A program made the position numbers and the translations under genes. This document shows positions 53,082-62,048 of a stretch of 64,000 nucleotides of DNA, piece after piece. The stretch lies in contig NZ_JAVJAN010000013.1 in the NCBI RefSeq assembly GCF_031344075.1, positions 27,022 through 91,021 of the forward strand. Direction: 5' to 3'. Under the pieces are notes generated by a model that did not search any database, had not been told where the DNA came from, and saw nothing but the letters and a program-made list of their open reading frames with translations. The first letter of the stretch is position 1, and each line of letters opens with the position of its first letter. The DNA comes from Clostridium aquiflavi. Its GTDB lineage: Bacteria > Bacillota > Clostridia > Clostridiales > Clostridiaceae.

Positions 53082-53981
53082 ATGAGATTTATAATTTTTA
53101 GTGACTCAAAAGGCAAAAAAAATGGTATAAATGAAAAAGTATTAAAAGAAATAATGAACGAGACATGCAAATTAGATCCTGAGCCTGAATTTATTGTAAT
53201 GTGTGGAGATACTGTAGCTGGAAGTTGTAAAGAGGAAGTACTAACCTTTCAATTAAATAGATTAAGAAACTTAATAGAAAAATATCATCCAGATAAACCA
53301 TTGATACCTGTAGTAGGTAACCATGAAGTTAATATAGAGCCTATAGATGATAGATTTGAAAAAATCTTTAGTACTATTTATAGTGATTTAAAACCTAGTG
53401 AATTTCTTGATGAATATAATAAGACAGTTTATTATATAGATTTTGATGATACTAGAATTATAGTACTTAATGCTTTTCACTATGGATCAACCCATAAAAT
53501 TGATAAAGTTCAACTTAACTGGTTTGAAAAAAAAGTCTCTGAATATAAAAAAAATAAGCTTGTTTTTGTACATTCACCGGCATTTCCTACAGGAGCTCAT
53601 CTTGGTCACTGTCTTGATTTATATCCTGAATATAGAGATTATTTTTGGAAAATAATTGATAAATATGATATAGATATAGTTTTCTCCGGACATGAACATA
53701 ATTATTCTAGAAGAATAATTAATAATTCATTTAATAACGGAAAATTTGCTTACGAAAGAGAGATCATTCAAGTAATTGCAGGTGGTGGTGGTGAAAAACT
53801 TCGTGATAAATATAAAAGTAAACAAGGAGTTATAGTACCCCCTATTGCTATATATCATTTTTTAGTCGTAGATATAGATTCAGATTGTATAAAAGTATGT
53901 GCAATAAGCTCAAAAGGTAAAAAACTTGATGAATTTAAAATAGACAAGACTTTTTTTAATTTTAAAAAAATACCTATCTAA
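53082..53981 (+). CDS. Calcineurin-like metallophosphoesterase
   Basis: 299 residues. The five metallophosphoesterase motifs are visible: FSDSKG (D8), VMCGDTVAG (D43), VVGNHEVN, FVHSPAFPTGAH and SGHEHNYSR. It lacks a signal peptide, so it is cytoplasmic, unlike purple-acid-type relatives with similar GHEHNYSR motifs. Probably a phosphodiesterase or protein phosphatase; pairing with the small kinase suggests antagonistic roles, by position only. SD AGGAG. It ends just before repeat copy 3, whose hairpin can act as its terminator. Confidence 0.85.
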   Translation: MRFIIFSDSKGKKNGINEKVLKEIMNETCKLDPEPEFIVMCGDTVAGSCKEEVLTFQLNRLRNLIEKYHPDKPLIPVVGNHEVNIEPIDDRFEKIFSTIYSDLKPSEFLDEYNKTVYYIDFDDTRIIVLNAFHYGSTHKIDKVQLNWFEKKVSEYKKNKLVFVHSPAFPTGAHLGHCLDLYPEYRDYFWKIIDKYDIDIVFSGHEHNYSRRIINNSFNNGKFAYEREIIQVIAGGGGEKLRDKYKSKQGVIVPPIAIYHFLVVDIDSDCIKVCAISSKGKKLDEFKIDKTFFNFKKIPI

Positions 53982-54005
53982 GTAACTGCCTTAATATTTT
54001 TATCT

Positions 54006-54116
54006 GAACATCCAGCTCTCGAGAGATAGGTGTCAAAATCAGAGTATCGGTATTTTGGATATAAATTTAAGAAATTTCAAGCCAATGCTTAGTATTATTA
54101 AGCATTGGCTTTTTAA
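54006..54116 (+). repeat. ncRNA 3'-end repeat, copy 3
   Basis: GAACATC, then GAGATAGGTGTCAAAATCAGAG through the terminal hairpin. It is homologous to the last 100 nt of the noncoding RNA at 22 kb, with the segment between ACATC and GATAGG deleted. The hairpin is GCCAATGCTTA/TAAGCATTGGC: a G-C pair replaces the A-U of copy 1. It probably terminates the metallophosphoesterase transcript. Confidence 0.8.
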
Positions 54117-54177
54117 TTTATCACTGTATTTTAGAAAAGTGTTAATATTCTAGTATAAGGGCGAACTGGCATTAGAA

Positions 54178-55926
54178 TTACTTAATTAACTTCCATTCAC
54201 TACTTTTCTTTTGTAGTCTTACCATGTTAGTATAAATTCCATCATTATTTAATAATTCTTTTGGTGATCCCATTTCTGCTACATGTCCATCACTTAAGAC
54301 AACGATTTTATCAGCTCCTGCTACTGTCCTCATTCTATGAGCAATTACAAGAACTGTTTTATTCTTAACAAGTTCACTAATTGCTTCTTGGATTTTTGTC
54401 TCATTTTCTACATCAAGTGACGCTGTTGCCTCATCAAGGAGTACAACTGGAGCATCCTTTAATAATGCTCTTGCAATAGACAACCTTTGCCTTTCTCCTC
54501 CAGATAATGTACAACCATTTTCACCAATAATAGTCTTATATCCTTGTGGCATTTTAGATATGAATTCCTCACATCTTGCAGCCTTAGCTGCTTTAATAAC
54601 CTCTTCATCTGTAGCATTTCTTTTACCTATACGAATATTTTCCATAACAGTATTATTAAATAAAACTACATCTTGAAATACTATAGAATAATTTTTAAGC
54701 AAATGTTCAGGATCAACCTGTGAAATATCAGTACCACCTAAAGTAATTGTGCCTTTATCAATATCCCAAAATCTTGCTGCTAACTTAGCTGCAGTACTTT
54801 TACCTCCACCGCTTGGACCTACTAATGCAGTAATTTCTCCTTGCTTTGCTATAAATGATACATTATTTAAGACTTGTTCATTATCATTGTAGGAAAATCC
54901 AACATTCTCAAAGCACATATCATATCCATTGTATGTGGCATTATCTATTCCTGTTTGAATCTTTTGACCTTCAATTTCTTGCATACGCTTTATTTGAAGT
55001 AATGTACTAAATATAGCTGCAAGATTAATAAGTGATGAAGAAAGAGGATCAAATATTCTAGAAGCAGCAATTAAAAACATAATAAAAGTAAGTAAATCCG
55101 TCTCTCCTTTTAATAAACTCATTCCTCCAACTAGTACAACTGTTGCAATTCCAATCTTTAATAACATCTGTGCTGAAACAACAAACATTGCCGTATTAAG
55201 TTCTGCTTTAATTTGAATACTCTCAGATTTTTTTAGTTTTTTATCTAATTCTTTTAGATAACTATTACTTTTATTATTAGCTTTAAGTTCACGAATTGTT
55301 TCAATACATTCTTGAATATTATCATTATAATCAAGCTTTATTTGTTTATTTATATTATTTACTTTATCTTGTTGTGCCTTACCAATAACTACAATTATAA
55401 ATGCTACTGGTATAACCCATAAAAGTGCTATTGATAATTTCCAGTCCATAACAAACAAACCAATCGACGCAATAATGACAGATAATACAGCACCTATTAA
55501 TTCAGGAATATAGTGAGAAAAAGCTGTTTCAAGACCTGCACAATCTCCCATTATAGTTGTTGTTAAATCTGATAAATCTTTTTTACCAAAAAAAGATAAA
55601 GGTAATTTTCTTAATTGTTCCGCCAAAGATATTCTCTTATTAGCACTTTCTGTATATGAAGCAAAAAATGTTTTATTATATTGAAAATATTGGAATACAA
55701 ATATAAGAATTAATACTACTATTGAAAGAACTATATATTTTCCTAAATTAAACGATGGATTTCCTCCATTTAATATAGGATCTATCATTTCCTTTAAAAG
55801 AATATATATAATTCCAATTGGAAACATTAAACTTATATTTGTTAAAGTACAAGCAATACTTGCTTTAATTAAATCCTTTGCCCCTTGTTCACTTAATGCA
55901 AATTTATATCTCAAATAATTAACCAT
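54178..55926 (-). CDS. ABC exporter, permease-ATPase fusion (second half)
   Basis: 582 residues: six membrane helices (1-310) fused to an ABC ATPase with Walker A GPSGGGKSTAAK, Q loop, signature LSGGERQRLS, Walker B VVLLDEATASLD and the H-loop VIAHRMRTV. Together with the gene upstream it makes a heterodimeric type-IV exporter. Its ATG overlaps the upstream stop by 8 bases, with GGAGGGAG as SD. This pair resembles YbtP/YbtQ-like and multidrug-type exporters; the substrate is unknown. Confidence 0.9.
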   Translation of the reverse strand: MVNYLRYKFALSEQGAKDLIKASIACTLTNISLMFPIGIIYILLKEMIDPILNGGNPSFNLGKYIVLSIVVLILIFVFQYFQYNKTFFASYTESANKRISLAEQLRKLPLSFFGKKDLSDLTTTIMGDCAGLETAFSHYIPELIGAVLSVIIASIGLFVMDWKLSIALLWVIPVAFIIVVIGKAQQDKVNNINKQIKLDYNDNIQECIETIRELKANNKSNSYLKELDKKLKKSESIQIKAELNTAMFVVSAQMLLKIGIATVVLVGGMSLLKGETDLLTFIMFLIAASRIFDPLSSSLINLAAIFSTLLQIKRMQEIEGQKIQTGIDNATYNGYDMCFENVGFSYNDNEQVLNNVSFIAKQGEITALVGPSGGGKSTAAKLAARFWDIDKGTITLGGTDISQVDPEHLLKNYSIVFQDVVLFNNTVMENIRIGKRNATDEEVIKAAKAARCEEFISKMPQGYKTIIGENGCTLSGGERQRLSIARALLKDAPVVLLDEATASLDVENETKIQEAISELVKNKTVLVIAHRMRTVAGADKIVVLSDGHVAEMGSPKELLNNDGIYTNMVRLQKKSSEWKLIK

Positions 55927-57733
55927 TCAAAGCTCCCTCCTCTCTCTTATTTTCAACATAAGAGTTTTCTACTCTCCAAGTAATAGAACTTTGATAATCT
56001 TTCCACATTGAAGCATAAGTTTCACCATTTTTAATCAACTCACTATGAGTACCTTTCTCTATAGCTTCTCCATCTTTTAATACCATAATACAATCTGAAT
56101 TTTGTATTGTTGATAACCTATGTGCAATCATAAGTACAGTTTTACCCTTTGTTAAATTTTCAAAAGCAAGTTGTATTTGATATTCATTCTCTGGATCTGC
56201 AAAGGCTGTTGCTTCATCAAGAAGTACAATTGGAGCATCTTTTAAAATTGCTCTTGCTAAAGCAATACGTTGAGCTTCTCCTCCTGATAAATATACTCCT
56301 TTAGTTCCAACAATTGTATCCATTCCATCTGGAAATTTTTCAAATATTTCTTCACATTGTGCCGCTTTTGCAGCCTTTAATACTTCTTCTCTTGTAGCAT
56401 TAGGTCTTGATAATCTAATATTTTCAAAAAGGCTTTCTTTAAATAAATTTGTTTCTTGAAACACAAAAGATACCATATTCATTAAATCCTTTGTCTTAAT
56501 ATTTCTTACATCTGCACCACCAATTGTTATGCTTCCTGTATCCACATCCCAAAATCTTGGAATCAAACTTGCAACTGTTGTTTTACCGCCTCCTGATGGC
56601 CCAACAAATGCTACTGTTGATCCTTCCTTTATCTTAAATGATAAATTCTTAATTGCTGGTTTAGTTGCATCTTTGTAAGTAAAAGAAACATTATTAAATT
56701 CAATAGTTGAATTCTTTGGTTTTCTTGGATTTTTTGTTTCATTTAATGTTTCTTCATTTAATATATTCCAAACACGTTTTACTGAATCTTTAGCCATGAT
56801 AGTTCCTTCTCCCATGAACATTATACGATTGACCATAATTGTAATAATTGGAGTAAATATAATATAAAATATAAAATTTAATAAAAATGCTTTATAATCT
56901 ACTGCACTTGCAATTAATAAGATACCAGCTGGAATTAAAAATACAAAAATACCATTAATAGCCACAGTAAAATTACACATAGGAATTCTAAGTGATACAG
57001 TATAATTTACTGTCCATTTTGTATATCTCATAATTGCATCATGAAAATTCTTAAATGAAAATATACTTTGTCCAAATGTCTTAACTACAGGAATTCCTCT
57101 TATATATTCTACAGCTTCATTGTTCATATCCTCTAATGCATTCTGATATTCTTCTACAGCTGATTTCCTTTTATCTCCCATCATTCTACTTAAAAATACA
57201 AATGATATAATAATAGGAATTAAGCTAATTATACCTAATCTCCAATCAAACGCTAATAAAAGTACTAACATAGCAATTGGAGTTACAATTGCACCTACTA
57301 AATCTGGTAATTGATGTGCTAAAAATGTTTCTGTTTGCCCTGAACTTTCATCAATTATTCTACGAAGCTTACCGCTTCCATTCTCTGTAAAATATCCAAG
57401 TGGTAATTTTACTATATGATGAAGTGCCTGACTTCTCATATTTCTTGCCACACGAAAAGCTGATAAATGAGTACACATAAGAGCTATAAAATATATTAAA
57501 ATTGCTCCAACTGAAAAAGATACTGCCATCCAACCATAATATGCAATATTTGACGCATTATTAATATTAGGCAATGCCATAAATATCTCATATACTACCT
57601 TCCATATATATAAATATGGCACAAGTGCTAATATTGCACTAATTCCTGACAGGATACATCCTAATATTGTTAAATATTTATAATTACCTGCAAATGAAAG
57701 TATACTAATTTTTTCATCATCTTTTTCTTTCAT
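55919..57733 (-). CDS. ABC exporter, permease-ATPase fusion (first half)
   Basis: 604 residues with six helices and an ABC domain: Walker A GPSGGGKTTVAS, signature LSGGEAQRIA, Walker B VLLDEATAFADPEN, H-loop MIAHRLSTI. The D-loop ADPEN, instead of SLDxx, together with the other subunit's SLDVEN, indicates functional asymmetry, typical of heterodimers. The ATG at 57733 follows AGGAGAGGTG. An AraC-type gene lies 315 bases upstream on the same strand, the likely regulator. Confidence 0.9.
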   Translation of the reverse strand: MKEKDDEKISILSFAGNYKYLTILGCILSGISAILALVPYLYIWKVVYEIFMALPNINNASNIAYYGWMAVSFSVGAILIYFIALMCTHLSAFRVARNMRSQALHHIVKLPLGYFTENGSGKLRRIIDESSGQTETFLAHQLPDLVGAIVTPIAMLVLLLAFDWRLGIISLIPIIISFVFLSRMMGDKRKSAVEEYQNALEDMNNEAVEYIRGIPVVKTFGQSIFSFKNFHDAIMRYTKWTVNYTVSLRIPMCNFTVAINGIFVFLIPAGILLIASAVDYKAFLLNFIFYIIFTPIITIMVNRIMFMGEGTIMAKDSVKRVWNILNEETLNETKNPRKPKNSTIEFNNVSFTYKDATKPAIKNLSFKIKEGSTVAFVGPSGGGKTTVASLIPRFWDVDTGSITIGGADVRNIKTKDLMNMVSFVFQETNLFKESLFENIRLSRPNATREEVLKAAKAAQCEEIFEKFPDGMDTIVGTKGVYLSGGEAQRIALARAILKDAPIVLLDEATAFADPENEYQIQLAFENLTKGKTVLMIAHRLSTIQNSDCIMVLKDGEAIEKGTHSELIKNGETYASMWKDYQSSITWRVENSYVENKREEGALNG

Positions 57734-57912
57734 ATTCACCTCTCCTTTTAATAATTTTCTAAATTTTAAACAAATACTGATATTGTTCTATAATTTAAAT
57801 TTAATATTAAGACTTAAATTTTAAAGTAGTATTTATACTTTAAAATATCAATAATTTTTTAAAATCTAGATAAAAAAATAAAATATGAATTAACCAGAGA
57901 TTCCTCTAGCTA

Positions 57913-57981
57913 AGGCACATTAAAATAAATAACAAGTCAGTATGCTGGTATATTTGAGTTGTTATTTTCTTTAATGTGACT
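57913..57981. repeat. Palindromic repeat, copy C
   Basis: AGGCACATTAAA and TTTAATGTGACT are inverted ends (11 of 12 paired), enclosing AATAACAAGTCAGTATG...TTGAGTTGTTATT. Flanking bases ATGAATTA (about 57885) and TAATTCAT (about 57981) extend the dyad. Same family as copies A and B. It lies between the AraC gene and its ABC operon. Confidence 0.75.
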
Positions 57982-58047
57982 AATTCATATTTTACTAATC
58001 CATCTATTCTTTCTCTACTCCAAAAAAATTAAAATAATCCATTTGAA

Positions 58048-59013
58048 TTAAAAATTGTTTCTATACTTAAGCGGTGTACTTCCCATGACTTTTTTAAATG
58101 CAGATGCAAACTTACTTGGGTTATCATAACCAACACATAATGCAATTTCCATAATACTTTGATTTGTCTCTTTTATCATTTTTGCAGCTTTATATATTCT
58201 AAATTCCCTAATATATTCTGCTACTGTTTTACCTAAAATATCTTTAAATCCATTTTGCAAAAAAGTTGTGCTTACATTATAAATCTTTGACAATTCCTTT
58301 ACTGTTATTTTTCTATTATAATATTCAAAAATTGAATTTCTAACATCCTTAATTAAATTAACTTGTTCTTTTGTATAATAATAAGATTTTTCTTGATCTT
58401 TTACATCTCTATATTTACTTAAAAACAAAAATACTTCTAAAACTTTTAATTTATAAAAATATAATTTATTAATTGATGGTGTATTGTATAAATCTTTAAA
58501 AATATTTACAATTTCAGGTTTCGATTTTTCAATAAAATACCAATTATTATTAAACATTAATCTTTTCATTTTTCCTAAATCAATGTTTAAATCATTATAA
58601 TTGCATAAAAAAAATTTTTTTGCTATAGAATAGTCTATTAATATTGAGCAACCTTCATAATGCCCCATTGGAAATCCACCTGATTCATAGTTAGATCCAA
58701 CAATATTATATGCTAAATCTCCTTCCTTTAAATATTCATATTTATTGCCATCAAATATACTTTCATATCTCCCTTTATGACAATAATTAATTTCTATTAG
58801 TTCACTCTTTAAGTTATGAGCTTCTTCACAGTGATAGGAATGAAAATCATTAAAAATTAAATCTATTCCTGGAAAAACATGATAACATGTCATAACTCCA
58901 AATCCATCTCTACATTTAATATTACATATAGTTTTTAAGTCTGTTTTTCTATATATCTTCATATCAGAATCAAAAAAATTATACTTTTCTATAATAGCTT
59001 GTATAATTATCAC
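58048..59013 (-). CDS. AraC family transcriptional regulator
   Basis: 321 residues. N-terminal sensor-like domain with INYCHKGRYESIFDGNKYEYLKEGDLAYN (AraC cupin-like). C-terminal paired HTH: ITVKELSKIYNVSTTFLQNGFKDILG and IMEIALCVGYDNPSKFASAFKKVMGSTPLKYR. The C-terminal signature is that of the PchR/siderophore-linked AraC group, which would fit control of the downstream exporter. Start uncertain: the GTG at 59013 sits in AGGTGATAATT, and an ATG 17 codons later lacks an SD. Confidence 0.82.
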   Translation of the reverse strand: MIIIQAIIEKYNFFDSDMKIYRKTDLKTICNIKCRDGFGVMTCYHVFPGIDLIFNDFHSYHCEEAHNLKSELIEINYCHKGRYESIFDGNKYEYLKEGDLAYNIVGSNYESGGFPMGHYEGCSILIDYSIAKKFFLCNYNDLNIDLGKMKRLMFNNNWYFIEKSKPEIVNIFKDLYNTPSINKLYFYKLKVLEVFLFLSKYRDVKDQEKSYYYTKEQVNLIKDVRNSIFEYYNRKITVKELSKIYNVSTTFLQNGFKDILGKTVAEYIREFRIYKAAKMIKETNQSIMEIALCVGYDNPSKFASAFKKVMGSTPLKYRNNF

Positions 59014-59266
59014 CTACTTCTATCTAAATTCCTATTATTACATATCCGTCTAGCTTTATTGGTAAATTGGATTTTTAGCATAATAAAGTTTTTATTTTAT
59101 TGATAATAAATTTCATTATTTATTGATAATTTCAGTATATATCTATTGTAATAATCTGTCAATATAATAGATTTAGATTAATAATTACTATCTTATTCTT
59201 ATTGATTTTGATGTTTTATTCATTTATTTAACTCATTTAATACTTCAATATTATCTATAAAGAATA

Positions 59267-59302
59267 TAAAAAATGCCCAAAAATCTTTCTGGGCATTTTT
59301 CA
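59267..59302. terminator. Terminator hairpin
   Basis: AAAAATGCCC (59269-59278) pairs with GGGCATTTTT (59291-59300). Directly 3' of the msrB remnant on the minus strand; evidently the surviving terminator of that former gene. Confidence 0.85.
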
Positions 59303-59314
59303 TTTCATTAGAAC

Positions 59315-59476
59315 CTATACTTTATTTAACCATTCTCTATAACCTTCTTCTTCCACTTTATTCTTTGGAATAAATTTTAAAGAAGCAGAATTTATATAAT
59401 ATCTAAGTCCTCCAAGTTATTTTGGTTCATCATTAAATACATGACCAATATGTGAATCGCTATTTTTACTTCTTAC
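59315..59476 (-). pseudogene. msrB: msrB remnant (methionine sulfoxide reductase B, C-terminal part)
   Basis: Fifty-four codons aligned with the MsrB C terminus: RSKNSDSHIGHVFNDEPK, then a TAA stop where E is expected, then LGGLRYYINSASLKFIPK and a C-terminal EEEGYREWL. The resolving-fold catalytic Cys of RYCINSAS is replaced by Tyr. The N-terminal two thirds are missing. It is a decayed gene whose terminator still stands downstream. Seen directly, secure as a pseudogene. Confidence 0.88.
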
Positions 59477-59529
59477 CTATATTAATTTTCTTAAAACACA
59501 AAAGGAAAGTAATATAAATTTATGTTCTT

Positions 59530-60630
59530 TTATTTTAAAACAAGTTTAATAATTCTATCATCAGTTATATCAGGATTTCCTCTTCCATCTCTATTGCTTG
59601 TTGTTAAATAAATTGATCCATCTTTTCCCTGAACAACTTCACGTAAACGTCCATACTCATTACTTAACCAAGATTCTACATTCTTTACTACTGTTCCTTT
59701 GCCATTAAGTGAGATTGCCAATAGTTGTTGTCCACGTAAATTAGCAACAAGTAATTTTCCTTGCCATGGTCCTTGATTTACAAATGCAATTCCAGAAGGT
59801 GCCCATGTGTTTTCTCCACTTTGTATTAATGGTTTTTGTGTCACAACTTCCTTAGACTCTTCATTTCCTTGAACGAGAGGCCACCCATAATTTGCACCTT
59901 TTTCTATTATATTGATCTCATCATGTGCTAATTGTCCATGTTCTGATTCATATAAAACATTCTCTGAATTCCATGCTAAACCTTGTGGATTTCGATGTCC
60001 TAAACTATAGACAGAAGAATTAAGAATTGGATTATCTTTAGGAATAGTGCCATCTAATTCTATTCTTAATATTTTTCCAGCTGTACTTTTAGAATCTTGT
60101 GCCAATGCAGAATTTCCTGCATCTCCTGTCGTAATATATAATTTTTGATCCAGACCTATCTTTATCCTTCCTCCATTATGAATTCTTCCACCGGGGATTT
60201 TATCTAATAGAATCTTGTTGATGAATGCTCTATTATTATTTTCTAACAATCTAACAACACGATTATATATTTGATTACCTTCATTGTATGAATACATAAC
60301 ATACATATAATGATTTTGTGAATAATTGGGATCTAAAGCAATTCCCATTAGCCCCCCTTCACCTTGACTTATAAATGGTGAATCTAATGTTATTAATGGC
60401 TGCGAAGAAAGTTTACCATCTTTAATAATTCTAATTGCACCAGACCGCTCTGTAAAATATAGAGTACCTTCATCACTTATTGCTATAGCCCAAGGTACAT
60501 GTAAATTTTCAGCAATAACTTCAATTTTATAAGGAAACTGCCTTGATGTAATTTCTCTTGTTTTTATTTTAGTTGTATTTCTTCCGTGAAATATAGTATT
60601 AGATAAAATATTATAAATTGTTTTTTTCAT
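59530..60630 (-). CDS. PQQ-type glucose/sorbosone dehydrogenase-fold protein
   Basis: 366 residues, six-bladed propeller of the GSDH family: IAENLHVPWAIAI, FTERSGAIRII, EGGLMGIALDPNY, HNGGRIKIGLDQKLYITTGDAGN, SLGHRNPQGLAW and HDEINIIEKGANYGWP. The catalytic base in RIHNGGR is present. Family enzymes use PQQ or act as PQQ-independent sugar dehydrogenases; a clostridium is not expected to make PQQ. No signal peptide is obvious, unlike most relatives. The ATG at 60630 (SD GGAGG) is preferred over 60702. Adjacent to the LuxR-type gene. Confidence 0.85.
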   Translation of the reverse strand: MKKTIYNILSNTIFHGRNTTKIKTREITSRQFPYKIEVIAENLHVPWAIAISDEGTLYFTERSGAIRIIKDGKLSSQPLITLDSPFISQGEGGLMGIALDPNYSQNHYMYVMYSYNEGNQIYNRVVRLLENNNRAFINKILLDKIPGGRIHNGGRIKIGLDQKLYITTGDAGNSALAQDSKSTAGKILRIELDGTIPKDNPILNSSVYSLGHRNPQGLAWNSENVLYESEHGQLAHDEINIIEKGANYGWPLVQGNEESKEVVTQKPLIQSGENTWAPSGIAFVNQGPWQGKLLVANLRGQQLLAISLNGKGTVVKNVESWLSNEYGRLREVVQGKDGSIYLTTSNRDGRGNPDITDDRIIKLVLK

Positions 60631-60746
60631 ACTGCTATCCTCCAAATTTAAATAAATACACCTATCAAGTTTCATTGTGAAAAAAATACGGATTCCTTTC
60701 AAAAAATCTATTGTGTTTTATCTTTATTATTTATTTAATTACTATA

Positions 60747-61847
60747 TTACTTATTTAAAAATGTAATGTTATTAATTTTATATATGAGGCTTGTTCTATT
60801 ATCAACTTGTGTCTTTTTAAATATATTTTCCATATGTGTTTTTACAGTATGACAGCTTATAAATAATTTTTGTGAAATTTCTTTGTTGCTCAAACCTTTT
60901 GAAACAAGATTTATAACTTCCACTTCTCTATTAGTTAAATTATAATCTGAAATAATTTTATCAAAAGTTTTATCTTCATTTAATATTTCTTTAGTTATAT
61001 AAATATACATAAGTGATTCCAATCCATTAAAAGCATCTGGCACTATAGATGAAACCACCTTAAAATTATAGTTCTTAATAGTACTATACATAAAAGATGA
61101 AGAGTTATCTTTTTTAAATTCACCCTCCATAAATAATTTATCTATTACATACTGAATTGGATTTAAGCATGTTCTATCATTTAATATATCTAAACAAAAA
61201 TCTTCAGCAATATTATTGGAATATATTATAGAATATCTATTATTTAAAACAGCTAGTCCTATAGGTGCCTTTGATGTTATGTCTTTTAAAAATTCTTGTT
61301 CATACGATATTTTATTTAGTTTAATATAATTATTAAGAGCATTAGAAATAATACCACTAAGTTTTTCTAAAATCAAAATATCCTTAGATGTAAAATTTCC
61401 TAATTCCTTAGGTCTAAAAGCTCCTATTCCCCCTAGCAAACTCTCTCCTATCCTTAATGGAATTGCAATTTCATAATACAAATTATCTAAACACAAAAAA
61501 TCCCTATAATATTCAGTATTCTCAAATTGCTTATATGGCATTATATCTGTTATTGATATAACATTTTTTTGAAATATTTCATTAGATTCTTTTACTAGAT
61601 AAAAGATATCTGTACTGTAGTAATAGTTTATATATTTTTTAGTTAATATTGGATTTATGTTAGTAGCTATTGGATTTATAAGACTTCCATTTTTGTCTGC
61701 TAAAAAAAATGTTAGATAATTATATCCAAAAATATTTGAAAGATTCATTAATATTGTACTTCTAAAATTAATTTGTATATTTTGAACTTGAGTTGCAAAT
61801 TCAAATATTTTTTCATAGTCTTTTTTATTAAGCTGAGACTTAATCAT
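60747..61847 (-). CDS. LuxR-type regulator with N-terminal GAF-like domain
   Basis: 366 residues. A GAF-like sensor (about 15-180) with LTFFLADKNGSLI and EIAIPLRIGESLLGGIGAFRPKEL, then a PAS-like middle (IGLAVLNNRYSIIYSNNIAEDFC), then the LuxR/GerE HTH: YNLTNREVEVINLVSKGLSN, followed by KEISQKLFISCHTVKTHMENIFKK. It probably senses a small molecule. It lies divergent from the SDR gene and upstream of the sugar-dehydrogenase-like gene, hence a probable local regulator. ATG at 61847, weak SD. Confidence 0.85.
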   Translation of the reverse strand: MIKSQLNKKDYEKIFEFATQVQNIQINFRSTILMNLSNIFGYNYLTFFLADKNGSLINPIATNINPILTKKYINYYYSTDIFYLVKESNEIFQKNVISITDIMPYKQFENTEYYRDFLCLDNLYYEIAIPLRIGESLLGGIGAFRPKELGNFTSKDILILEKLSGIISNALNNYIKLNKISYEQEFLKDITSKAPIGLAVLNNRYSIIYSNNIAEDFCLDILNDRTCLNPIQYVIDKLFMEGEFKKDNSSSFMYSTIKNYNFKVVSSIVPDAFNGLESLMYIYITKEILNEDKTFDKIISDYNLTNREVEVINLVSKGLSNKEISQKLFISCHTVKTHMENIFKKTQVDNRTSLIYKINNITFLNK

Positions 61848-62048
61848 AAAACCACCATTCCCTTCATTTGGTTATAATGCCATGTATATTTAAAAGTTCC
61901 TTATTATTATATACCAAATTATATTTATACCATAGAAAATAGGTAAAAAGTCGTATTTAGCATAATACTTTTCATCCCTTTTACCCATAGATATTAATTA
62001 TAAAATTTGCAATAATTTAGTTAGATAATTAAGGAAGGACGTGCAATA

